Source: Armatimonadetes bacterium UBA5829 (GTDB lineage: Bacteria > Armatimonadota > UBA5829). Taken from it: 5,779 nucleotides of DNA. A program made the translations under genes and the position numbers. This document shows, piece after piece, positions 1 to 5,779 of this stretch. A model generated the notes under the pieces. It searched no databases and was not told the origin of the DNA. It saw nothing but the letters and a program-made list of their open reading frames with translations. The DNA lies in NCBI GenBank assembly GCA_002431715.1, contig DJHI01000214.1, positions 2,101 through 7,879 of the forward strand, in the 5' to 3' direction. Each line of letters opens with the position of its first letter. Position 1 is the stretch's first letter.

Positions 1-1
1 A

Positions 2-478
2 GCTAGTGGTCGCCTGGACGTGACGGGGCTATCATTCGCGGACACTGAAAAGATCACTATTGCTATGTGGGTAAAGCCTACGTCAGTTGCAAACGGTGTG
101 GGCCAACGTATTTATATGAGTGGTCAAAACTCATGCAAATTATGGTTCCTCGGTGACGGCAGCCATATAACGCCACGCACCGAAGAGAATTACGACGGCA
201 CGTTATTGTTTTCGCCGAACGAATGGGCATTTGTCGCCGTCACGATGGATGTGAGTGCGACTAATAGGCAAACTATATTCTACAAAAATGGCGCACCGGG
301 TTCAGTAAAAACTGCGGGGTCGTTGACGACAATTGCACATACAACTGCAAAAATAGGCAACGATGCCGGGTACAGCGCCGATATGGAGTTTAGTCGTGTG
401 CTGGTTTACAATCGCGTTCTCACTCCGACAGAAATACTCGCATTATATAATGCGAGTAAAATCAGGTATGGTAAGTAG
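2..478 (+). CDS. LamG/concanavalin-like lectin domain protein, 5'-truncated
   Basis: The frame is open from base 2 with no stop before the window edge, so this is the C-terminal 158 residues of a longer protein; the GTG at 20 is only an internal codon. The visible part looks like one Laminin_G_3-type beta-sandwich. It has an early strand with TIAMWVKP (about residues 19-26), a central NEWAFVAVTMD (about 74-83), a YKNG turn (about 94-97), IGND (about 118-121), and the closing motif RVLVYNRVLTPTEILALYN (132-150) that typically ends these domains. Such domains bind carbohydrate or protein ligands. In phages they occur in tail fibres, receptor-binding proteins and decoration proteins. Its place just before the terminase genes fits a virion structural protein, but the exact role cannot be read without the missing N-terminus. 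Confidence is high for the fold and low for the function. Confidence 0.8.
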   Translation, partial: ASGRLDVTGLSFADTEKITIAMWVKPTSVANGVGQRIYMSGQNSCKLWFLGDGSHITPRTEENYDGTLLFSPNEWAFVAVTMDVSATNRQTIFYKNGAPGSVKTAGSLTTIAHTTAKIGNDAGYSADMEFSRVLVYNRVLTPTEILALYNASKIRYGK

Positions 479-619
479 TTCTATCGGTGGCAGTAAGCGG
501 GTCCTTCCTGATGCCCCGAATACCGCGGGTGCTTCGATGCGCACGATTCGGCTGCTTGTGATCGAAATTTTCAGGTTGACAGTTTACAGTTTTGAAGCTG
601 CAATAACTATGATAATTAT
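479..619. other. Intergenic gap before terS, candidate cos/packaging-initiation region
   Basis: This 141-base gap is the only sizeable non-coding stretch. In lambda-type phages the cohesive-end site lies just before the small terminase gene, so this is the expected place for the TerS binding and TerL nicking sites. Visible structure includes a 6-base inverted repeat CCGAAT (516-521) / ATTCGG (546-551), the palindrome CCGCGG (523-528) between its arms, and a small GTGC/GCAC stem (529-532 / 541-544). The last 45 bases are AT-rich and promoter-like. No match to lambda cosN is apparent and no terminator (stem plus T-run) follows the LamG gene. Assigning cos here rests on gene order, not on a recognised motif. 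Confidence 0.3.
576..613 (+). promoter_or_regulatory. Possible sigma70-like promoter for the packaging operon
   Basis: A perfect TTGACA lies at 576-581, immediately followed by a second near-copy, TTTACA, at 583-588. Possible -10 hexamers are TGCAAT (599-604, 17 bases after the first -35, 4 of 6 consensus) and TATGAT (608-613, 19 bases after the second -35, 5 of 6 consensus). Either would start transcription at or a few bases before the terS ATG at 620. The match is suggestive only, since AT-rich intergenic DNA gives such hits by chance and the host sigma factor is unknown. Confidence 0.35.
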
Positions 620-1153
620 ATGAGAGAACGAACAGCGGAGATAGACGGGAAATTATGCCTGAGTAGCGCCGCTATGGAAGAGGTATTTGGAGTAACCAGA
701 GCTGCTCTTGGTAAATGGGTAAAGCAGGGTTGTCCCAAATCTAAGCCGGGATGGTGGCCGCTGGGCGAAGTCATAGCATGGAGAGGCCTCGGTTCTAAAG
801 GCAGCACAAAGAAAAGCGATGATGAGCTTTCGGACTTTGAGCTGAAGCTCAAATATGAGGCCGAATGGAAGCGACTCCAGGCTGAACAGCTCGATCTTAA
901 GAACGCGATCGCACGGGGTGACTATATTGCCGCTGTCGACATAGTTAAAGAACTCACTACTTACTTCGTCTACCTGAAAAAGTCTTTACAGTCACTCTCC
1001 AAGAAGATTGCAACTGATATTAGTCCTTTCGTTGATCCTCCCACTGCTCGTAGAATTGAACGCGAACTGGCAGAGATGATCACAACTGCGCTGGAGACTA
1101 TGAGCGCAGGAGGTGTATATACCGCTCCTAAACGCCGAGTTGTAAAAGGATAG
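620..1153 (+). CDS. terS: Terminase small subunit (Nu1-like)
   Basis: This 177-residue protein is close in size to lambda gpNu1 (181). The N-terminal part (about residues 14-54) reads as a winged helix-turn-helix: a first helix around SSAAMEEVFGV, a recognition segment RAALGKWVKQGCP, and a wing ending in WWPLGEVIAW. A charged helical stretch follows (about 69-97, rich in Glu, Lys and Leu), then ARGDYIAAVDIV, a pattern usual in Nu1-family proteins where the oligomerisation region begins. The basic C-terminal tail (PKRRVVKG) would contact TerL. The role is to bind the packaging site and recruit and regulate the large subunit. ATG 620 is kept because the next in-frame ATG (674) would remove the start of the DNA-binding domain. 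No convincing Shine-Dalgarno precedes it, unlike every later gene here. It lies 4 bases before terL. Confidence 0.85.
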   Translation: MRERTAEIDGKLCLSSAAMEEVFGVTRAALGKWVKQGCPKSKPGWWPLGEVIAWRGLGSKGSTKKSDDELSDFELKLKYEAEWKRLQAEQLDLKNAIARGDYIAAVDIVKELTTYFVYLKKSLQSLSKKIATDISPFVDPPTARRIERELAEMITTALETMSAGGVYTAPKRRVVKG

Positions 1154-1157
1154 TAAA

Positions 1158-3062
1158 GTGGTTGGTCCGAAATATCCTGCTCGGAAAATCGTGCCGATTT
1201 GGCAGGCGTGGCTACAAGAAGCTCTTCTAGGACTAAAACCTCCAGATCGATTAACGGTTTCGGAGTGGGCTGATAAAAACAGGATCCTCGATAGTAAAAC
1301 CAGCGCGATCGACGGACCTTGGCGAACATGGAGAACCGAATACCTTCGCGGAGTGATGGATGCATTCACTGATCCGGAGGTCGAAGAATTATGGTTTTGC
1401 AAGCCTGCTCAATGTGGTGGAACCGAAGCTGAATATAACATCCTCGGTTACATAATTGAGCAAGATCCGGGGCCGACAATGATTGTCTATCCGGATGAGA
1501 AGTTCGCAAAAAGGATGAGCAAGACGCGAATCCAGCCGATGATTCAGGCTTGTCCAACACTCCGCGCGAAATATATCGAGGAAGAATCCGAAGATTTAGA
1601 GCTTCACTTTACTGACATGGTATTGATTCTGGCTTGGGCGGGAAGTCCCGCTGCCGTGGCCGGAGCTCCATGTAGATACATCATATTGGATGAGGTTGGA
1701 AAATATCCCACTCGTGCCGGCAAGGAAGCGAACCCTATAGCCCTTGCCTACGAGCGAACCAAAACGTTTGAAAATAGTCGAAAAATCATTGGAGCTTCTA
1801 CACCGGTATTGGAGACTGATCAGTTCTATCGCAGAAGAAAGATGGCTGATCAGGTCCTGCGTTATTTTGTGAGTTGTCCACATTGTGGCTGTGAACGACA
1901 GATGAGTTTCCGTGGTGGAGTCAAATGGCCGCATGGATGTGATCCATCCGAAGCTTATGACCTTGCTTATTACGAATGCAAAGAATGCCACGGTAAGATC
2001 AACGAGGCTCATAAATCAGGCATGGTCAGAAGTGGCCGCTGGCGTGCTGTTCATCCCGATACTTGTGAGTTAGCTATTGGCCTGGCGGCTGCCGGTGGAT
2101 CCAGCAAGCCGGTATATCCGATAGAGTTCGCGCCAGGCAGCCGTAGGGCAATCTGGCTTGAAATGAGCAGCTTGATTTCTCCGTTTGTGCGGATCGGGGA
2201 AATGGCTCGGAACTTTCTCAGGTGTAAGGACTACCCTGAGGAGTTGCAGAATTTCATAAATTCATCGCTTGGAGAACCTTGGCGAAATACCACGATCGAT
2301 CTTCCAAGCGATATCGTTATAAAGCGGCAAAGTGAGTATCCGGAGGGAATTGTTCCTCCAGACGCTTTGATGTTGACAGCCGGCGTCGATGTCCAGAAGG
2401 ATTGCGTATATTGGACAATTCGCGCGTGGGCTCCTCTGCTTACCAGTTGGAATGTCGCACACGGCCAATGCCTTAATCTTTGGGACATTGAACCTATCAT
2501 GAATCAGGTTTGGCGAAAGCCAAATGGTGAGCAATACCTCGTCAGATTATGTGCCGTCGATAGCGGCGATCAGACCGACGATGTTTATGATTTCTGTTCG
2601 ATGAATCCAGATTGGGCGATTCCGGTTAAGGGTGGCCATGCAACAATGCAGACCAACTTCCGGATTTCGATCATTGATAAAGTCGGCAGTAGGGCACAGG
2701 GCACCAGGCTTGTCACAGTAAACGGTGCCAGCTACAAAACCACGATAGCGACCAGGATGCAGCGTGAAAATGGCCGTGGATCCTGGATGGTTCATGCGGA
2801 ATGTGATCAGGATTACGCGAATCAGGTCACTGCTGAAAAGCTCGATGTCATAGATGTAAATGGTCGAGAAGTTAAGACCTGGGTTAAAAAATCCAGTCAC
2901 GCAGCAAATCACTATCTGGATGCTGAAGTCTATTGCTTCTGTGCTGCAGATTTACTCCAGGTGAGGTTTCTTGATGACGACGAATCCGAAGAACCAACAC
3001 AAGAACAAGAGCCACAATCCAAAAATAATTGGGTTCCCAGCAATGGCGGTAAATGGATATGA
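1158..3062 (+). CDS. terL: Terminase large subunit, gpA family (packaging ATPase/nuclease)
   Basis: This 634-residue protein is almost the length of lambda gpA (641) and has the gpA-family layout. The N-terminal ATPase carries a variant Walker A KPAQCGGTE (82-90), Walker B IILDE (175-179, acidic pair D178/E179) and a coupling motif GAST (212-215). A probable zinc-binding insert follows: CPHC (240-243) and CKEC (274-277). The C-terminal nuclease shows GVDVQ (409-413, D411), AVDSGD (466-471) and a late acidic residue in HYLDAEVY (585-592), fitting a two-metal RNase H-like site. LGEPW (371-375) is a typical gpA-family signature between the domains. The enzyme nicks at the packaging site and translocates DNA through the portal. 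The start is GTG, with AAAGGA (1145-1150) 7 bases before it. Residues about 302-330, after the zinc region, look longer than usual for the family. The C-terminal tail (607-625) is acidic and Gln-rich. Confidence 0.95.
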   Translation: MVGPKYPARKIVPIWQAWLQEALLGLKPPDRLTVSEWADKNRILDSKTSAIDGPWRTWRTEYLRGVMDAFTDPEVEELWFCKPAQCGGTEAEYNILGYIIEQDPGPTMIVYPDEKFAKRMSKTRIQPMIQACPTLRAKYIEEESEDLELHFTDMVLILAWAGSPAAVAGAPCRYIILDEVGKYPTRAGKEANPIALAYERTKTFENSRKIIGASTPVLETDQFYRRRKMADQVLRYFVSCPHCGCERQMSFRGGVKWPHGCDPSEAYDLAYYECKECHGKINEAHKSGMVRSGRWRAVHPDTCELAIGLAAAGGSSKPVYPIEFAPGSRRAIWLEMSSLISPFVRIGEMARNFLRCKDYPEELQNFINSSLGEPWRNTTIDLPSDIVIKRQSEYPEGIVPPDALMLTAGVDVQKDCVYWTIRAWAPLLTSWNVAHGQCLNLWDIEPIMNQVWRKPNGEQYLVRLCAVDSGDQTDDVYDFCSMNPDWAIPVKGGHATMQTNFRISIIDKVGSRAQGTRLVTVNGASYKTTIATRMQRENGRGSWMVHAECDQDYANQVTAEKLDVIDVNGREVKTWVKKSSHAANHYLDAEVYCFCAADLLQVRFLDDDESEEPTQEQEPQSKNNWVPSNGGKWI

Positions 3063-3259
3063 CCACACAAGAACAGCTCGATCAAGTTAATACGGCCATA
3101 GCTGCCATAACCGGAGGAGCACAGGAATATTCCATCGGGAACCGCAGAATCAGGCGTGGTGACCTCCGTGAATTATTTGCAGAGAGAAGCCGCCTGGAAG
3201 CAAAATTAGCGGATGAAACAGGCTCGAATGTTGCTGTCGTGTATTTTGATAGGAGATAG
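3059..3259 (+). CDS. gpW-like head-completion (head-tail joining) protein
   Basis: This is a 66-residue protein of the lambda gpW type (68 residues in lambda), placed between the large terminase and portal genes exactly as W is in lambda. It starts MTTQEQLDQV, resembling the lambda gpW start. The layout fits the gpW fold: helix (about 3-18), short hairpin with GNRRIRR (27-33), helix (34-52), and a hydrophobic tail VAVVYF (58-63). gpW closes the portal after packaging and is needed for tail attachment. The ATG at 3059 is preferred because it gives the gpW-like N-terminus and overlaps the terL stop as ATGA, typical of translational coupling. An in-frame ATG at 3053 would add only two residues (Met-Asp) and cannot be excluded. 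The stop lies 2 bases before the portal gene. Confidence 0.85.
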   Translation: MTTQEQLDQVNTAIAAITGGAQEYSIGNRRIRRGDLRELFAERSRLEAKLADETGSNVAVVYFDRR

Positions 3260-3264
3260 ATATG
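3251..3264 (+). promoter_or_regulatory. Strong ribosome binding site for the portal gene
   Basis: AGGAGA (3251-3256) lies 5 bases before the ATG at 3262 and overlaps the last codons of the gpW-like gene. It fixes the portal start and is clearly stronger than the initiation signals of terS or the gpW-like gene, consistent with independent translation of the portal. Confidence 0.7.
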
Positions 3265-4785
3265 CATGGGTTGCCTCAACCTACTTGGTTAGATAGATGT
3301 ATAGCTTGGTTTAGTCCAAAAGCTGGTTATGGTCGAATGGCTTGGCGTGAGATGTTCAGATCCTATGACGCCGCTCGTCATGATCGTCTCAATGATGGTT
3401 GGCTTGCAACAAACCAGCGCGGAGTTGTGCAGGATAGAGGCGATAGAGATATACTTCGTGCTCGAGCTAGAGATCAGGAACGTAATTCAGATATTGTGAA
3501 GTCGATGCTGAAAGCCCATGTTAGAGGCGTCGTCGGATCGGGTTTTACAATACAGGCCAAGATCACAAAACCGAACGGGGAATTAGATGAAGCCGCCAAC
3601 CGAATTGTAGAGGCAGGTTGGAATGAATTTTGTCGCGCAAGGAATTGCGATATACAGGGAAGATTTAGTTTTGCCAAAATGTGCAGGCTGGCGGTCCGGA
3701 GGCTAGATGTCGATGGAGGCGTAATATTTATAAAATCATATACTCCCGGAGGGTTTGTGCCTCTTGTGTTACAACCGCGGGAGGTAGATGATCTCGATAC
3801 CTCGTATACCACCCAGCTTAAAAACGGCAATTATGTGGTCGATGGCATCGAAGTAGATAAATATGGAAAAGCACAAGCCTACTATTTTAAGGACTATACC
3901 CCCGACGGTTATACAAATCTTGAATCTAAGCGAGTTGAAGCGGATCGGGTCATCTATCTTCAGGATGTTACGAGGCCCAGCCAGATACGAGAGATAACTC
4001 CTCTTGCATCGGGAATGTCGAGAATAAGAGATATAGATGGTTTTATAGAGGCTGCTAATGTCCAGGCTCGAATAGCTGCCTGTTTCGCTTTGGTATTCAA
4101 AAAACTCAATCCGAGTGGGTCTTTCGGGAGGGGAAATGCCGGCGGCACAACTGACTCACAAACAGGATATGGGGGTCAGACAATTACGCCCGGCATGATA
4201 AATGAAGGCCGATTAGGGGAGGACGTATCTTCCGTCAATCCTCCATCGATCAGCACAAGCGCAAAGGACCTGCTTGCCATACAGCAGAGATTAGCCGCTG
4301 CAGGTCAGGGCTTGAGTTACGAAACGGCCAGTCGAGATCTATCTATGGTGAATTATTCGAGTATTCGCCAGGGAGCTCTCGATGATCGTGATGAATATAA
4401 AATCCTTCAAGATGAGATCATTGATATTTTTGTCCGTGAAGTTTATACAAGTTATTTGATTTCGGCCGCACTCGTGAACAAACTGCCTTTCAGCTTATCT
4501 GAATTGCTTGCTGATAAAGTGCGCTATATGGCGCATGAAGTCATTGGTCGTGGTTGGGCCTGGATCGATCCTGTTAAGGAAGCAAACGCTAATAAGATTG
4601 CCTTAGAGACAGGGCAGGATACTCTTGCCAATATCTGTGCTCAGCAGGGTCGAGATTGGAGAGATGTAGTTGAGCAAAGAGGCCGGGAAATTGAATTAAT
4701 GAAGAAAGTCGGCATACCGATATCGATTGGAGGTGGCAATAATGCCGCAAACGCAGGAACGCAGTCAACGGCCGCAGCCGGGTGA
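3262..4785 (+). CDS. Phage portal protein, lambda gpB family
   Basis: This 507-residue protein (lambda gpB is 533) belongs to the Phage_portal_2 family. Family-typical segments appear in order: LRARARDQERNSDIVKSML and VRGVVGSG (65-94), the DVDGGVIF strand (149-156), QPREVDDLD (171-179), DRVIYLQDVTRPSQIREITPLA (228-249, divided by the usual Arg-Pro/Gln turn), LSYETASRDLSMVNYSSIRQG (351-371 region), and GWAWIDPVKEANA (431-443). Twelve copies would form the ring at the capsid vertex, the docking site for terminase and the nucleation point for head assembly. A Gly/Ser/Thr-rich stretch (about 284-306) is probably a flexible loop, and the C-terminus (about 490-507) is low-complexity Asn/Ala/Gly/Thr. 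In lambda gpB the protein is trimmed during maturation; that cannot be judged here. Its last 44 bases overlap the next gene in another frame. Confidence 0.95.
   Translation: MHGLPQPTWLDRCIAWFSPKAGYGRMAWREMFRSYDAARHDRLNDGWLATNQRGVVQDRGDRDILRARARDQERNSDIVKSMLKAHVRGVVGSGFTIQAKITKPNGELDEAANRIVEAGWNEFCRARNCDIQGRFSFAKMCRLAVRRLDVDGGVIFIKSYTPGGFVPLVLQPREVDDLDTSYTTQLKNGNYVVDGIEVDKYGKAQAYYFKDYTPDGYTNLESKRVEADRVIYLQDVTRPSQIREITPLASGMSRIRDIDGFIEAANVQARIAACFALVFKKLNPSGSFGRGNAGGTTDSQTGYGGQTITPGMINEGRLGEDVSSVNPPSISTSAKDLLAIQQRLAAAGQGLSYETASRDLSMVNYSSIRQGALDDRDEYKILQDEIIDIFVREVYTSYLISAALVNKLPFSLSELLADKVRYMAHEVIGRGWAWIDPVKEANANKIALETGQDTLANICAQQGRDWRDVVEQRGREIELMKKVGIPISIGGGNNAANAGTQSTAAAG
4729..4744 (+). promoter_or_regulatory. 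Ribosome binding site for the protease/capsid gene
   Basis: GGAGGT (4729-4734) inside the portal reading frame stands 7 bases before the ATG at 4742. It supports starting the next gene there, within the portal gene, rather than at a later in-frame ATG such as 4931, which would cut off part of the protease domain. Confidence 0.65.
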
Positions 4786-5779
4786 TAATCTGCAAAGAAC
4801 AATCACTGATATTGCGCTCAGACAGATTGATGAGGCTCAACGAACAGTTGAGCTTTCATTTTCTTCGGAGACTCCGGTCACCCGATGGTTCGGTGATGAG
4901 ATACTTTGCCATGATGAAGGCGTCATAGATATGTCCAGGCTGCTGGAGATGGGAGTTGTGCTTTTTAATCATGATACTGGTATCCCACTCGGCAGAGTAA
5001 TTAAGGCAGAAATCGACTCTGAAGAAAAAAAATGTCGGGCGACTGTGCAATTTGATGATGAGTCAGTTTCTGACTGGTATTTCCAAAAAGTGCTTTCCGG
5101 CACACTCAAGGGAGTATCGGTTGGTTATCGAGTCTCTGTATGGGAAACAGTGGCTGCTAACGCAACTTCTACGAATGGTCGATTTCAAGGTCCTTGCGAT
5201 GTGGCTATGCGCTGGACACCATATGAGATCAGTATAGTGTCTGTCCCTGCCGATGCCAGTGTTGGAGTCGGTAGGAGTGCGGATGAAGATAGTGTGACGG
5301 CTGATGGGAAAATTCCTGAAGCCGAAACGAGAGAAAAGGCGGAAGTCTCCGCCGAAAAATCCAACGCCGAAAGGCGGGAGGTTATTATGTTAGTTAAAGA
5401 TCCTACCAAGGAGACTGCCGCCACTGAAGAGGAGCGGCAGCAAGTCGTTATTGCTGAACAGGGGCGAGCGTCTACTCCCGAAGAGATAGACGCTGAACGC
5501 ACAAGATGTTCAGAGATCACTTCTCTCTGCAGAGAATTCAAAGTCGAGAGCACAGATCAAGACACGTTTATCCGTGAGGGAACATCTGTTGATCAGGTAA
5601 GAAAGCATATCCTGGATCAGCAGATGAAAAACAATGAGCCTCTCGGTAGAGCTCAAGTTGTAAGTGAGCCAATTGATCATTTTCGGGATGCAGCGCCTCA
5701 TGCGATACTGATGCGGGCAGGAATGAACCTGGAAAGTGCGGGAATAGAGAAACCGCATGAAGCTGCCAGAGGTCTACGG
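4742..5779 (+). CDS. Prohead protease/major capsid protein fusion, 3'-truncated
   Basis: The frame stays open for 346 codons to the window end, so the C-terminus is missing. Residues about 20-180 form an HK97-type prohead protease (a herpesvirus-like serine protease fold). The parts are VELSFSSETPVTRW (36-49), LFNHDTGIPLGRV with apparent catalytic His77 (74-86), GVSVGYRV with apparent nucleophile Ser126 (124-131), and YEISIVSVPAD with Glu162 as the probable third residue (161-171). A highly charged linker follows (about 180-235), then a helical region (about 245-297) with IREGTSVDQVRKHIL, and from about 310 DHFRDAAPHAILMRAGM, which resembles the segment leading into the capsid domain of known protease/capsid fusions. 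Such proteins are cleaved by their own protease during head maturation. A standalone HK97-type protease is about 225 residues, so more than protease is encoded. The alternative is a protease plus scaffold, as in lambda C/Nu3. The protease is confident; the capsid part is inferred. Confidence 0.78.
   Translation, partial: MPQTQERSQRPQPGDNLQRTITDIALRQIDEAQRTVELSFSSETPVTRWFGDEILCHDEGVIDMSRLLEMGVVLFNHDTGIPLGRVIKAEIDSEEKKCRATVQFDDESVSDWYFQKVLSGTLKGVSVGYRVSVWETVAANATSTNGRFQGPCDVAMRWTPYEISIVSVPADASVGVGRSADEDSVTADGKIPEAETREKAEVSAEKSNAERREVIMLVKDPTKETAATEEERQQVVIAEQGRASTPEEIDAERTRCSEITSLCREFKVESTDQDTFIREGTSVDQVRKHILDQQMKNNEPLGRAQVVSEPIDHFRDAAPHAILMRAGMNLESAGIEKPHEAARGLR
5338..5376 (+). repeat. Adjacent short hairpins before the internal start
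   Basis: Two perfect stems lie just before the candidate internal start. The first is GGCGGA (5338-5343) pairing with TCCGCC (5348-5353) around a 4-base loop. The second is CGCC (5365-5368) with GGCG (5373-5376) around a GAAA tetraloop. The motif GCCGAAA occurs at 5321, 5351 and 5366, all in the same codon phase, and encodes a run of Ala-Glu pairs in the linker, so protein-level repetition may explain part of the pattern. There is no T-run, so this is not a terminator. Confidence 0.4.
5376..5389 (+). promoter_or_regulatory. Candidate internal translation start within the protease/capsid gene
   Basis: GGGAGG (5376-5381) lies 5 bases before an in-frame ATG (5387-5389, Met216 of the fusion). 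The position is just past the protease domain and before the helical region. Initiation here would give a product lacking the protease, comparable in logic to lambda Nu3 made from within C. The Shine-Dalgarno match is as good as that of the portal gene. The purine-rich coding of Arg-Arg-Glu could also produce it by chance. Confidence 0.45.

Noticed and set aside
468..623. A 51-codon + strand frame filling the gap before terS, its TGA overlapping the terS ATG
   Set aside because: It has no proper Shine-Dalgarno (only AGG two bases before the ATG), no recognisable domain, and the upstream part of the same frame runs through the LamG coding region. The overlap with terS is noted as an alternative coupling route, but it is not called as a gene.
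970..2012. Long minus-strand open frames of 130-140 codons (970-1365, 992-1402, 1596-2012)
   Set aside because: They lie opposite confident terS and terL coding sequence, show no domain signatures, and would oppose the operon's transcription.
2547..2912. 121-codon minus-strand frame opposite the terL nuclease region
   Set aside because: It is antisense to conserved nuclease motifs, with no recognisable protein features.
3474..3830. 118-codon minus-strand frame opposite the portal gene
   Set aside because: The + strand here encodes conserved portal segments, and the antisense product is Ser/Pro/Thr-rich as expected from a shadow frame.
5052..5237. 61-codon + strand frame within the protease region
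   Set aside because: It overlaps the catalytic Ser126 and Glu162 coding region in another frame, and no homology is evident.
5338..5353. GC-rich perfect hairpin considered as a transcription terminator
   Set aside because: No T-run follows, and it lies inside a coding frame that continues to the window end.
5185..5553. 122-codon minus-strand frame opposite the protease-capsid linker
   Set aside because: Its Ser/Ala/Thr-rich product is what the reverse of Glu/Ala/Arg-rich linker coding produces; no start signal or domain supports it.

Overview
The window is part of the head-morphogenesis and DNA-packaging region of a tailed double-stranded DNA bacteriophage or prophage. All six supported coding regions read on the + strand. 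The order terminase small subunit, terminase large subunit, gpW-like head-completion protein, portal, maturation protease matches the left arm of phage lambda (Nu1-A-W-B-C), and protein lengths are close to lambda's. The bacterial host cannot be named. The base composition looks moderate, no host genes are present, and AGA, AGG and ATA codons are common, so the sequence is not tuned like a highly expressed enterobacterial gene.

Layout. Bases 2-478 are the 3' end of a gene for a LamG/concanavalin-like lectin domain protein, probably a virion surface or adhesion component. Bases 479-619 are a 141-base gap with short inverted repeats and a possible promoter. It sits where lambda carries cos. From 620 onward the genes are tightly packed: terS (620-1153), terL (GTG start, 1158-3062), gpW-like (3059-3259), portal (3262-4785) and an open frame that runs off the window (4742-5779). 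Gaps are 2-4 bases or the genes overlap, as in one co-transcribed operon.

How they work together. TerS should recognise the packaging site and load TerL, a gpA-type ATPase/nuclease that cuts concatemers and pumps DNA through the portal. The gpW-like protein plugs the filled head and prepares it for tail joining. The last gene starts with an HK97-type prohead protease (apparent His77, Ser126, Glu162) and continues at least 165 residues beyond it. The continuation is a charged helical linker followed by sequence that looks like the start of a major capsid protein. It is best read as a prohead protease/major capsid protein fusion, cut off by the window end.

The most interesting point is inside that fused gene. 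A strong Shine-Dalgarno (GGGAGG) lies 5 bases before an in-frame ATG at 5387, just after the protease domain, within a set of competing short hairpins. This could give a second, protease-free product from the same frame, as lambda makes Nu3 from within C. I saw no sign of a defence system, CRISPR array, tRNA, rRNA or insertion sequence.
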